64,000 nt of DNA from Gnetum montanum (lineage: Eukaryota > Streptophyta > Gnetopsida > Gnetales > Gnetaceae). Within the stretch, counting starts at the first letter, position 1. Each line of letters begins with the position of its first letter. A model generated the notes under the pieces. That model had not been told where the DNA came from. It searched no databases and saw only the letters and a program-made list of their open reading frames with translations. Where the stretch lies: positions 1,406,278 through 1,470,277 of the forward strand of contig MNCI01021399.1 in assembly GCA_015680685.1 (NCBI GenBank), in the 5' to 3' direction. Positions 1-10,136 of this stretch are shown here, piece after piece. The position numbers were made by a program, and so were the translations under genes.

Positions 1-1133
1 GAGTTAAAGTCTTTAACCATAAGAATTTACCAAAAAGAAAACAAAGCATCAACCAAAGTATATACAATGATACAGCCAGTAATGAGGTGAACCATGGAGA
101 AAACGATGGGAAGAAGAGAAGTGGAATGGAATCCCAAGCACAAGGTGATGTACAGCCCCTTGTGTGTTGCATGATTAATGTGACTTGGCTAATCGCATTC
201 CAACTCAGGCCTCAAACCAACCACTTCCAGTGACTTCGCATTAATGCATTTGGTCAAACCATCCACTTGGATAACAAGGATGCATCTTCGAAGAGCCACC
301 ACCATTTCGACGAAACAACGGAGGCCTTAGTTAGAGGGAACACTTTGGTTCCATAACCAGTGCTTGCAGCCCAAATTTTATTTCGTCTAAGGGGTGTGCT
401 TTGAATCCTCACTTTGTCTTTTTGTTTTTCTCCCTTTTTTTTCTTTTTCTCTTTTTTCTTCTTTTTTTTTCTTTTTTCTTTATTTTGTGTTTTTATGCGT
501 GGGGACCACACCATGCAAAGACTTCTTTATTTTTATTGTCTCAGCTTCCGATTATTGGGTTACATCGGAACGGTAAGAAAACCCAAGAAGAAAACATCCA
601 AGCACCCAAGTGAATGACCAACACAAGAGCACCAAGTTCCCTTGAAGTCACACCCTTTTCAAATCCTTGAGTCCTTCCTTAGTTTGAGAAATGCCCAGTC
701 ACTGGTTCGTTAAAGTTCTTATTGGAAGGGAACTGTACATTTCCAAGCCAAGGGAAACCATAGACTTGATGGATGGATGGATGAAGTGATCTCATTGCCT
801 GCCATATCAAAAGAACATACCTTAGTATCAACAATGTAACTTAAAGGTAAAAACCAAACATTAGCAATTAATGAAAAACAGTTCATCCCATCGGCCCGAA
901 CACTTATTGGGTGACGAATTTACATGATGGATCACACACACACACACACACACACAAAAAGATAGAAAAATATAACGATGTTGTAAAACAAAAACAAGAA
1001 AAGTTAAAGAAATTTGTAAAACAAAAATTAGAAAAGTTAAAGAAATTGTAAAACAAAAATGTGAAAAACAAAAACGTTGTAAAACAAAAATGTGTAAAAC
1101 AAAAACTGAAAAAGAACTGAGGGCCCCATATGA
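1..1133 (-). other. El-A post-coding noncoding region
   Basis: No gene is seen here. Read on the minus strand this follows the gag-protease stop of El-A. It matches, piece by piece, the stretch downstream of the integrase of El-F at about 61270-62230: both share the phrases around the 'ccttagttagaggg', 'ccataaccagt' and 'cccttgaagtcacaccc' blocks. The region has an A-rich array of GTAAAACAAAAA-like units (about 960-1110), a CA microsatellite and a long T/C tract (about 413-485). Several small ORFs in the T/C tract are low-complexity artefacts. The 3' end of the element lies beyond the window start. Confidence 0.7.
932..955. repeat. (CA)n microsatellite
   Basis: About twelve CA dinucleotides in a row, just outside the A-rich array that follows the El-A coding region. 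It is simple-sequence expansion inside the retroelement. Confidence 0.95.
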
Positions 1134-4100
1134 TTAGCATAGGTGGCCATCTCCCCCATGACTGAGTTGTGAGGGAGAGATCCGAAGTAGTGAGCGCCTA
1201 TTTGAATTTCTAAGCAGTGCCCAACTTCTCCCAAATGATGATCTTAGATTCAGGGGTGGAAGTTGGCGACGCTCACGTTCCAATGTGTCTATGCCACGGT
1301 TGTTGGCATGAGTTGCCTCAGTTCGTTCCATGCATATTTGTTTGCCCTTATGAGAAGCTGTCAACCACGGGGTGTCTACTACTTCTTGTGTGGTTGCTAC
1401 ATACAGGCATCTTTGTTGCAGAGTTTCCTGGGCACACCTGTGACATGGAGACATTTCCTCCGTGTCATCACCCGATGAATCACTGTATGTGATGCATGGA
1501 ACTATCCTCTTCTCGATCTTTCCACATATGTTTATCTTGGAGATTTCCAAGGAAAGATCACGGATCCTAAGGCATGCATCTACTGTGCTTAGCCATGCCC
1601 TTCCCATTATAATTGGGAAGTCCCCTTCGTTGTTGTTAACATCGATCACTAGGAAGTCTGCTGGGTAGGACCAACCACACACAGTGGTGATAACGTCCTC
1701 CACCAAACCCAATGGGATGGCAATGGACTGGTCTGCCAGCTCCAGTTGAATGTTGCTCTTCTTAAGTTGGGGCAGGTTCCAGGCGTGATACATCTTTCGC
1801 GAAATTAAGTTGACTCCGGAACCTGAGTCAAGAAGAGCTCGATGTGGCGCATTCCCAGCGATCTGCAAATGAATAAAGGGACTCCCAGGGTCAGTTAGTT
1901 TCCTGGGAAGGTGGCCTACCTTGATCCAGTCAGTTACGGTATGTGTTAGCATAACCGTATGCGTTACATTCCCTTGGACTGAAGGGTGCTCCGAAGTGTT
2001 AGTAGTTAGAGGCCTATACATATACCCGTCCGCTTGTTGTTGCGAGAGCCTATCCGGGCTCCTAGTTCTGAAAAAGGGTCTCCTTTTTGTACAGTTATCG
2101 CCAGAACTAGTGTCCGGTTGGATATTTACACTCTGAATATTTACAGATCTCGCGGCGTGACGTTGCTGCGGTTGGGTAGGTAATTCCCCTTGCATTGTTG
2201 GAGCAGGAGGTGTTATGGGAACTACTTGAGGAAAAGGTGCGGGTGGAGTTAGAGGATGGACAGAATGTGGAATGTCTCCCGGAGGAGAAGGAGTCCTTCT
2301 GAAGTACTCCCGAGCGTAGTAGTGACGGCGTGGAGTGTGACTCATAGCGTCACCTGGAGAAACTGGCTGCTGCACATAATAACCATAAGGATCAGGCTGC
2401 CGGTAAGGGTATCGATGTGTTGGCTGTGGCATCCCCCATGACTGTGGGTATTGCCACTGCTGATGTTGCTCGATGGGCTGCGGAGGTGTTCCACTTGGAT
2501 AATACGTCAAGGGTTGGTGGAACTGCCTCGGGTTACCTTGTGGATAAGGTAACCTTCTGGGTGTTTGCCGTTGATTAAGTCTTGGATTTAATGCATACAC
2601 CCCAGACTCCTGCAGATGTGAGATAATTGGACAACATCCCTTAGGATGGTCATAATAGCAGACCTCACATCCACCGTCATTGTCTGAATCAGAATTTTCA
2701 GCCTCATCGGAGTTAGAGATTTTTCCCTTACCCTTGTTATGTGCAGGGTTAAAGTTTCTCCGCTTGTCTTTGCTTTTATCACTACTTTGCTCATCCTTAG
2801 ACTCTTCTACAATTTTCAGGACTGTTTCTATTCGTGAGTCTAAGGAATCCCACATTTGGTCTACCTTAGCCGATACCTCCGTTGTTAACTTTTGGATCGG
2901 CACAGTTTTCCTGTTCACCAACTCTTCGAGTGGTGACTCATCCTCCTCATCACAGAATTTCACTCCCTTCTTACGAAGGGAGGGATCACGGTTGTATTCC
3001 TCCGCACTTTCTCTTTTCCGTAGCTCACCCTCTTCTTGCGCTACTTGTTCCAACAATACTTCAACTTCATGGGCTCTTAGTTGGGAGAGTCTCCCTTGGG
3101 CGTAAGTCCCAAGAGTTCTTCTCGTTTCATTTCGTAGCCCATCCACGAGGTGGCGAAGTTGATCCCGCTTAGCGTACCCATGGCCCGGGCAACGATGTAG
3201 CAATGTGTAGTAACGGGCCATGGCAGCATCCAAGGATTCATGAGCTCCTTGTTTCCAGCCTTGGATCTGCTTACGCAAGTTAGACACTCTGGAGTACGTT
3301 TGATATTTGTTGTTGAACAATTCAAGCATCGTACTCCACCTCCTGATGGTTTCCGGTTCTAAGGACCGGTACCAGCTTTCTGCTTCTTTAGTGAGTGTCC
3401 TTGGGAACAACTTGAGTTTCTGCCACTCATTGTCTATGTTCTGCAAGGCACAGGCATCGTGGAATGCCTGTAAATGATGTTGAGGATCAGCGTTGTATCC
3501 CCCTTCAAAACGTGGGATATTATTTATATCCAAACGCTTGATCCTACTGTCTTTTAAATGCCTTGTGGGAATCCTAACTGCCTCTCTAATATCAAGCATA
3601 CTTCGGGTTGCGAATAGGGGTTCGTCATGATCATCTCTTTCATGACGTCTGTGATGTCTACGTGGTGGTTCCCTATTCTCCCTACGTCCTTGCCCTTGTC
3701 CTAACTCCTCTCGACCTTCCTGTCGAGGCATTTCATCTCTGTTACCTTTACTCTCCACATTATGCTCATGGTGGTTGCGCCCAGATGTGGAAGGAGAGGG
3801 TGAATGATGAGATGAAGGAGAAGAAGAAGGGGATCCATCACCATGGTGATGTTTCTTGCCTTCTCTTCGGCTGCTTCGGCCCCGATCGTTGTGACGATCA
3901 ACGAGTCCGTCATTAGTGTGAGTAGTTGTTCCTGCCGTGAACAGCTGGTGCTCACGGGGATCAGAGCCTGGAATATGTATCGTTGATCTAAGGCCCTGAT
4001 GCCTAACCTCTTCACTAGAGTGAGGAGGAGGAACATCATTTTCTAAGAAACCCATCGTGAGGGGTTCCTCTTCTCCTATTTCACTAATGACGTGGGGAAC

Positions 4101-4478
4101 CTTGCCCTTCAGTAGTGAATGTTGGCTCTCCTGCCTTGCATCCCGAATACGTTGGGCATTTGTGGGATGATAATCCCTTGTATCATGGTCATCCAAAACG
4201 TATTCTGCGAACAGCTCATGCATGCCAATCTGTACCAAGGCACGGAAAAGCATGTTGGGAGCAGATCGATCTGGGGGTAACACGATGTTACCTTGCATGT
4301 CTCTCCACCGCAGTTGCTCATCTTGATGGAAAACAAAGGTAAAATCCGGCACATACTCATCGGGATGAGTATATGTGACCTTAGATTGTTGAGGACATGG
4401 TTGATCTCGGTTATGCGTATGATGCTGACTTTCTCCTGTATTGTCCTTAGGTGAGTTGATTTCGTGAGAAGAAGCCAT
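1134..4478 (-). CDS. El-A gag-protease polyprotein (Athila-like Ty3/gypsy), intact, no pol
   Basis: An uninterrupted 1114-codon ORF whose ATG lies about 127 bp inside the PBS. Residues 1-300 are a charged, low-complexity leader rich in His, Arg and Ser. The retrotransposon gag core follows at about residues 310-500 (key stretch DINNIPRFEGGYNADPQHHL, then ESWYRSLEP and a FNNKYQTY segment). A Pro/Gln/Tyr-rich linker spans about 650-830. A retropepsin-like aspartic protease lies at about 880-1010, with catalytic motif LLDSGSG and a distal IIMGRAWL motif. No RT, RNase H or integrase follows. The last ~25 codons run into sequence that in El-F lies after integrase. An intact ORF of this length among decayed neighbours suggests a young insertion. 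It could supply gag and protease but would need pol in trans. Confidence 0.9.
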   Translation of the reverse strand: MASSHEINSPKDNTGESQHHTHNRDQPCPQQSKVTYTHPDEYVPDFTFVFHQDEQLRWRDMQGNIVLPPDRSAPNMLFRALVQIGMHELFAEYVLDDHDTRDYHPTNAQRIRDARQESQHSLLKGKVPHVISEIGEEEPLTMGFLENDVPPPHSSEEVRHQGLRSTIHIPGSDPREHQLFTAGTTTHTNDGLVDRHNDRGRSSRREGKKHHHGDGSPSSSPSSHHSPSPSTSGRNHHEHNVESKGNRDEMPRQEGREELGQGQGRRENREPPRRHHRRHERDDHDEPLFATRSMLDIREAVRIPTRHLKDSRIKRLDINNIPRFEGGYNADPQHHLQAFHDACALQNIDNEWQKLKLFPRTLTKEAESWYRSLEPETIRRWSTMLELFNNKYQTYSRVSNLRKQIQGWKQGAHESLDAAMARYYTLLHRCPGHGYAKRDQLRHLVDGLRNETRRTLGTYAQGRLSQLRAHEVEVLLEQVAQEEGELRKRESAEEYNRDPSLRKKGVKFCDEEDESPLEELVNRKTVPIQKLTTEVSAKVDQMWDSLDSRIETVLKIVEESKDEQSSDKSKDKRRNFNPAHNKGKGKISNSDEAENSDSDNDGGCEVCYYDHPKGCCPIISHLQESGVYALNPRLNQRQTPRRLPYPQGNPRQFHQPLTYYPSGTPPQPIEQHQQWQYPQSWGMPQPTHRYPYRQPDPYGYYVQQPVSPGDAMSHTPRRHYYAREYFRRTPSPPGDIPHSVHPLTPPAPFPQVVPITPPAPTMQGELPTQPQQRHAARSVNIQSVNIQPDTSSGDNCTKRRPFFRTRSPDRLSQQQADGYMYRPLTTNTSEHPSVQGNVTHTVMLTHTVTDWIKVGHLPRKLTDPGSPFIHLQIAGNAPHRALLDSGSGVNLISRKMYHAWNLPQLKKSNIQLELADQSIAIPLGLVEDVITTVCGWSYPADFLVIDVNNNEGDFPIIMGRAWLSTVDACLRIRDLSLEISKINICGKIEKRIVPCITYSDSSGDDTEEMSPCHRCAQETLQQRCLYVATTQEVVDTPWLTASHKGKQICMERTEATHANNRGIDTLERERRQLPPLNLRSSFGRSWALLRNSNRRSLLRISPSQLSHGGDGHLC

Positions 4479-4604
4479 TTCTATTGGTGTGCTAATTTCA
4501 CCGTTATTTATTGTTCTTGATTAACTGATTAACCCTAAGGTTCGTTTTAAGCTCACAACGATGTGAGTGATATCCCTTATGTTAAATTGGCGAAAAAACA
4601 CTTA

Positions 4605-4623
4605 GTCCCCGGCAACGGCGCCA
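4605..4623 (-). other. El-A primer binding site (tRNA-Asp type)
   Basis: The minus-strand sequence TGGCGCCGTTGCCGGGGAC is the PBS widely seen in Athila/Tat-lineage plant Ty3/gypsy elements and attributed to tRNA-Asp. It lies 1 bp inside the LTR edge at 4625, as expected for minus-strand priming, and fixes the element's orientation. Confidence 0.9.
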
Positions 4624-4624
4624 A

Positions 4625-5710
4625 TGATGAGTGGCGAGGTACCCCTACACTCCACCATACGAATACGAGCGTACACGCGCGATCCGGTCGAACTCCGCAG
4701 ACTAAATGCCTTAACGCCACAAGAAACACTTGGGGTTAATCGTTCGTTGTCTTCCCAGGCTTGCTTGTATGTGTCACGGTGTATGGTTAAGCAAGTCTGA
4801 GGTATGTGATTTTTTTGGTATTTTCGGCTTATCTTCTATGCTACCAGGAGAAAGGGTTGAGAAAACTAAACTAACTCTAACTAAGATCTAAGTCTAAATT
4901 AACTAGCGTCAGCATCCGTTCCCACTTGCCGGACACACCCTGAACTATGCAACTGCAGCTTACCAAACGCTAATCGTTACTGGGATCGCCACACGTAACG
5001 CAAGTGCTCGAAGTGGTCGTACTGAGGCACCTATTTAGCCTACGTGTGATAAGCAGCCGATTCCTTAGCCAGCCGTACACACCCGTGGGTGCTCGTAACT
5101 AAGTCGTACTTATCACACGATCTAGCCTAGCAATGAGCAGCCGATTCCTCAACTAGCCGTACACATTAGACCCGGGAGTTACCAAGCGCAGAATCCTGGA
5201 ATACGCTACTGGGTTACCAAGCAGCCAATGCTCGTAATTGAGTCGTACTCATGCATTGCGTCAAGCAGCCGATTCCTTGACTAGCCGTACACGTCCGTAG
5301 ACGCTCGTAATCAAGTCGTACTTGAACGCACTAGGAAAGCAGTAAATGAAAGCAATAAATGAAACCACGTGCTGCAAGGTTTATCCAAACAAGTTCGTCT
5401 TTATTGCCGTACACAACTTGGGTTCAGGTTACAAGCTGCTCGAATAAAGAGCCGTTCACTCTAGGACTCCTACTGCGGGCACATGGGGAAAAATTCTAAC
5501 TCTGGAGTGATCAATCTGCCAGAGCTTCGCTACACTAGCCAGGATTGGGAAATGAAGGGAGTGCCGCCTCTTATTTATAGATATCGCGGCGGGACGCGAT
5601 ATCACGTACACGATATCGCAGGGTAAGACGCGATATCGCATACGTGATATCGCATGGGATGCGATATCGCGGCGGCCGCGATATCACGTAGTGCATGTCG
5701 CGTCTCATCA
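4625..5710 (-). mobile_element. El-A 5' LTR, 1086 bp
   Basis: The LTR is bounded by the inverted termini TGATGAG and CTCATCA and lies next to the PBS. In element orientation it holds an array of GATATC palindromes, a TATA box (TATAAATAAG), then R-U5 with repeated 'cagccgattcct..agccgtacac' blocks at about 5050-5300, and ends in GGTACCTCGCCACTCATCA. The same end motif occurs in the El-E LTR. Immediately outside, 5711 onward is El-B LTR sequence, so El-A inserted into El-B. Confidence 0.88.
5572..5685 (-). promoter_or_regulatory. El-A LTR promoter: seven GATATC sites plus TATA box
   Basis: GATATC begins at 5580, 5598, 5612, 5632, 5646, 5663 and 5680, mostly within larger palindromes such as GCGATATCGC. 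On the minus strand the array ends directly at TATAAATAAG (5572-5580). The spacings are 18, 14, 20, 14, 17 and 17 bp. Position and regularity suggest a U3 enhancer array bound by one DNA-binding protein; the protein is unknown. Confidence 0.75.
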
Positions 5711-6862
5711 GCTTGCTACTAGATTAGAGAGAGAGAGCATCAGTCTAGAAGAACTCTAAGAAGCTAGAGAGTTCGAGAACAATCAAAATGAAATCAGAGG
5801 AAAGGTTAGAACCAGAGAAAGAGAGAGCCCAAAGAAACTAAAAGCTCCCTCCCAAGGTTCGAAAAGAAGATTCCTGTTTGAAAGAAAAGGCCCAAAAGTC
5901 CCAATCAAAGTAAAAGTCAAAATTCCTTTCAATGCTGCTCGTTGGGGTATTTATAGGACTGAGGACATGCAAAAAGAACAATTTTGACACCATGTGCTCT
6001 GGGTTTCCACTAACTTGCTCATGCCACACGTGCCAACATGGCCGTTACGCTTATGACCATTGTGAGTGTTACAACTGTGGACCTGCCACATCGTTGTTGC
6101 GCTGTCAACATTTAGGGGCATGCGTCAGTGGTTCGGTAGGGCATCTTGATGTCACACAAACACCTTCATACCTTGCTATTCATTGTAGGGTAGCATGTTT
6201 GGCGTGGCATGGTGTCAATGCTTGCATTGCATTTTTGCTACGTTGTGCTACGCTACGCAGCATAGCATAGCATAGCAACTGTCCTTAGCCGCGAAAACTC
6301 TACCGATTTGCTAGACTTTGTTTCCTACTGTGTAAGATTTACATGCTTTGCTGCTCTTACCCTTCGAGTTGCTTTCTATCTCTGCCGTAGGATTGCTACA
6401 CCTTGCTGCACCTTGTAGCTCAATGTAGCGTAGCAAAAGACATAGTCTGCTACTTCCTGATGGAAAGGGACATCGTTGCAGGACCTGAAGCTAGGTGAGG
6501 GGGTTGTCTATACACTTCATGTCGTGTTACATTCTACAATCATTTCCTGAAGCATGCTATGCTACACAGCGTAGCGTAGCGTAGCCAACTTCGCAACTTA
6601 GAAAACTTACCGAACTATTTTTCATGCACCCAGAGTGTTGCTACCAACTCTGTGTTGTTTCTGAGTAGGCTGCTGACCGAGCGGGCTACTTAGGTGATTA
6701 GGTGGGGTGACCCTTAGAACCTATTGACACCTAAAGTAGAAATTTTTTTGAACTGGTAGGCCTAAACTCAGAGTGTTCTCTTCCTGAAGAACTACCATGG
6801 TGCTGCACGGATTGCAAGTCCTGGTGAAGCCAGGATGACCTCGCATTTTTTGAGGTGTTTCA
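5711..6862 (-). mobile_element. El-B 3' LTR, interrupted by El-A
   Basis: On the minus strand the LTR starts at 6862 with TGAAACACCTC. From about 6275 to 6862 it matches the El-B 5' LTR (about 23750-24339), and 5711-5748 matches about 23716-23750. It retains about 525 bp (5749-6270) absent from the 5' copy, including a TATA box (CCTATAAATACC, about 5948-5960). Tandem GCTACGC/GCATAGC words at 6235-6277 and 6555-6590 lie upstream of that TATA. The U5 end is displaced by El-A and lies outside the window. Confidence 0.8.
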
Positions 6863-6864
6863 TT

Positions 6865-6875
6865 AGCCCCTCTTT
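6865..6875 (-). other. El-B polypurine tract
   Basis: On the minus strand AAAGAGGGGCT lies 2 bp before the LTR start TGAAACACC. The same block (AAAGAGGGGCC then TGAAACACC) occurs at the 3' LTR edge of El-C at 38888-38909. Confidence 0.75.
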
Positions 6876-7914
6876 GTTGGTGTCTAGAGAACATACTCAA
6901 TGGACATCGACAAAGAATACAAAACACGACAGCAACAAAATTACTAATGTCATTGTTTCGCGAGCATCGAATGTCGCTTGACCACACTTCAAAGTGTTGC
7001 ATTGATTGTGCAGAGGTTAAGGCAGAGAGAGAAGATGATGTTTAGCAGAGTCCCTCAACGAAGTGCTCTAAGGGACTCATCCGTGTTTTCATCTTTAGCT
7101 GGCACTATTCTTCAACCTCTTGTAGGATAGGTGTTTCCTTCATGGCATGAGCTACATTACATCCGTAAAAGATTTTGACTTGCCTACAAATGTGTTCCAT
7201 GCAGCGAGCTGTGTTACTCACAACATGGAACTTGCAATGGTGTTTCCTTGACGACAAGCTGTGTTACACGCACCATGGGAGTTTTCACTCTATAGTGATT
7301 AGGCTAGTCGAGGTGCTCACTTCGTGATGCGGTAGAATTTGCTACTGCGGCAAGATGTGCTTGTGAGGATGAAGGTTTTGTCAACTTCTGGCATTGTTGT
7401 TACTCTTGGATACTTGAGCTAGTGCAAGGTGTCCAAAGTAGGAAGGCCAGCGGTAGCCTCAACAGCATCAACATGGTGGAGCTGGTCCTAAAGGCATTGG
7501 GAGCTGTTTGTGGGTGTAGATGCTTTGGAGTCCTTGCCAGTGGTTTGCATTCCTAGTTTAGCAGAGGGATCAGTTGCCACACAACTAATGGTTTTGCAAA
7601 CCCAGGCATTGGTAGGGTGAAGGAGCAATAATATTTCGGCTAGGCCACAATACTGTTGTCACTCCAGATGCGTTGACTTTCTTCAGAACCACCGTCGAGA
7701 CACTAGGTTGTGGCAACAAGAGGTTCGGAGAGCCAATATGATGCCATGTAGCATCTTCGAATAGTCAACATGATGCTTAGGGTGACAACATCACACATGT
7801 TCTAGATCAGGTTCTCAGTGCATCATGAACCATGTTCTGGAGCTGCGGTGATCCACCCACACATTAGCATCATGTCTGCTAACTCGATGTGTGGCTGGTG
7901 CTGGTGTGTACTAA
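6876..7914 (-). other. El-B region between integrase and 3' LTR
   Basis: About 1 kb without a gene I can recognise. The first ~190 bp next to the PPT match the corresponding pre-LTR region of El-C (about 38760-38890), supporting the placement. The remainder has only short, unrelated ORFs. Confidence 0.55.
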
Positions 7915-8165
7915 GGGTATGTCGCAAACCCAATTTAAGGTCTTAGTAGACCATGTGCTGGTTTAAAGTCTCAGTAGAGTGTTGTGCTGGTTTAAGGTCA
8001 CAGCAGACCGTACATGCCAGTTTATTGTCGTAGTGGACGCTACTTACTGTGAACACCAGTTTAACGTCGTAGCGGATGCTGCTCAATGCTGCTAGTTTAT
8101 CATCATTGCAAACGTTGTTTGGTGTTGACGCTAGTTTAACATCATAGCATACGATGGTCAGCACC
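7915..8165 (-). repeat. Degenerate TGACNNTAAACYAGC array after El-B integrase
   Basis: On the minus strand about eight degenerate units of the form gaccttaaaccagc recur every ~30-45 bp. The same word family follows the integrase of El-C (37430-37745) and lies after protease and before RT in both elements. Function unknown. Confidence 0.7.
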
Positions 8166-8179
8166 ATTGTTGCAGTGCT

Positions 8180-9420
8180 TCAAACATAGTACAGCTTGAG
8201 GTACGAGTGGTTCACCAGGTTGGCGAGCTCGTTGTTATTCATGTCTACTAACTTGAAGGCTCCATTCCCAAAGGCTTTGGCAACCACATAAGGGCCTTCC
8301 CAGTTGGCTAAGAATTTTCCCACGTGTTCTCGGGTGGCCTTGATGATGAGGTCTCCCTTCTACACTAGTCACTGGTGTAGGTCTACACGATGCTTCTACT
8401 GCTGCTTTCTTTGGTAGTGCTTGATACGTTCTAGCATCTGCGTGCGCTCCTCCTCCACTGAGTCGAAGTCAATGATGTGTGATTCATTGTTCTGGCCTTC
8501 ACTCACGATGTCTATGAGGATCATCCAGAGTGATGGTACCTACAACTCAAGAGGCAACACAGCTTCAAATCCATAAACAAGGCTGTAAGGGGTCTTACTT
8601 GTCGCAGTTCGACATGCTGTTCTATAAGCCCATAGGATGTAGAGTATTTGCTCGTACCACCGCCTCTTTTTGTTGTTGAGCATCCGTCTCAGCAAGTTGA
8701 TGATGTACTTATTTTAGCCTCTGCTTATTCATTCGCCTGTGGATAGTAAGAGGAAGAAAATGATTGTCTAATACCTAGGTTTCTGCAGAAGGTTCGGGTT
8801 TCCCTACTACTGACCTGTGGCCCATTATTGATCATAATGGTCATTCGAAGCCCAAACTTGGCTATAATGTTGTCTACGATAAAATGGAAAATTTTCTGCG
8901 ACATGGTTTTTCTTAAGGGGATGGCCTCCACCCACTTAGTGAAATATTCAATGGCGATAATGATGAAGCTATGCCCTATGGAAGACTTGGGCTTGATAGG
9001 CCCTATGAGGTCTAACCCCCATCATTGAAAGGACCACGTGATTTGAGTAGGGTGCAAGTCAGTAGGTGCTATGTGTATGAGATTTGCGTATCTTTGGCAC
9101 ATGTCATAGGTTTTGACTTTTGACAGGCAATCGTGTTCCATGTGGGCCCAATAGTACCCTAAGCATCTGATTATGGCAGCCATAGCCCTGGGCGCTATGT
9201 GTTTGCCACACAGTTCCTCATGTACCTCATTTACTACTTTCTACGTTTGCTCACCACCCAAGCACACCAGCAATACTCCATCATAGGAACGTCGGCAAAG
9301 GGCATCATTTCCTATGAGTATGTACTACCAAGCACGTTTGCAGATTGCATTCCTCTGAGCAGATGTCAATCCTTCCAAAGGCTCACCATGCTGTAGATAA
9401 GCCTTGATATTGACATACCA
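8180..9420 (-). pseudogene. El-B integrase (broken)
   Basis: Minus-strand translation gives a Ty3/gypsy integrase. The H2C2-like zinc-binding segment shows as GYYWAHMEHDCLSKVKTYDMC. The core follows: WGLDLIGPI carries the first catalytic Asp, a TKWVEAIPLRKT stretch follows, and YYPQANE then AEA brings the catalytic Glu region. The second catalytic Asp motif, usually TDNG, reads INNG, so that Asp is Asn. Stops and frameshifts accumulate after it, so no active enzyme is expected. It follows the second RNase H domain, the Tat order. Confidence 0.8.
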
Positions 9421-9423
9421 TTC

Positions 9424-10136
9424 CTAGGTATCCGTGGCACTGACAGATGCCACATGTTTCGCCTGAGTGATAGGTTCTATACATTCTATGATCGAGGTTG
9501 GTAGGTTCGCTAGGGAATGTGATGGAACGTTTAACACAATAGTAGCCAGAGCGTTTACTATGGCATTTTCATTGCATGGAACATGTTGCACATCTATGGT
9601 TGCAAATTGCTTCAGTAGGATTTTTACCAAATCACAGTAGGGTTGCAGGTGCGTAGCCTTGCAGGCATAGACCTCAGTGACTTGATTCACCACTAATTGT
9701 GAATCTCCTTGGATGGCCAAGTGTCATATGCGTAATGTTTAGGCAGTTAAGAGGCCTCTGAATAGCCCCTTGTATTATGCTACATTGTTGGTACAGGGGA
9801 ACGCAAATCGGTAGGCAGATGGATGCATTTCCCCCAAAGGGAACGTGATTATGGCAGCGGTGCTACCTCCTCACATAGTCGATGTGTTGTCGAAATGTAG
9901 TATAACCTTAAGATGTGACTGGACGATGTGGACATTACTGATATACTCATCTAGAAATTTGGGGTCTATGGTTGCCTGATTGTAGATCAGCGAAGCCGTT
10001 AGTTGGGTCGCTATGGCTTGACCCTTCGTCAATGATTGGTTTACGTAGCATAGATCGAATTCTATAGTTATTTCTTTCCATCGGTCTATCCTACTACTTT
10101 CATACAAGTTGTTGGTGATAGCTCGAAGTACGTTGT
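9424..10136 (-). pseudogene. El-B RNase H C-terminal part and second (archaeal-type) RNase H
   Basis: The minus strand reads from RAITNNLYESSRIDRWK (end of the first RNase H) through a linker to a second RNase H-like domain, with the FDNTSTM start and HLAIQGDSQLVVNQV and DVQHVPCNENAIVNALA motifs. Two RNase H domains between RT and integrase mark the Tat/Ogre lineage. A few stops are present. The first RNase H is split from its N-terminal half by the solo LTR at 10137-11491. Confidence 0.75.

Noticed and set aside
394-617. Overlapping Phe-rich ORFs on the plus strand
   Set aside because: They arise from a T/C tract in noncoding retroelement sequence, with no codon or domain signal.
2680-3105. 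141-codon plus-strand ORF
   Set aside because: It is the opposite-strand shadow of the intact gag-protease ORF, rich in Ser/Leu as expected from the complement of Glu/Lys/Arg codons.
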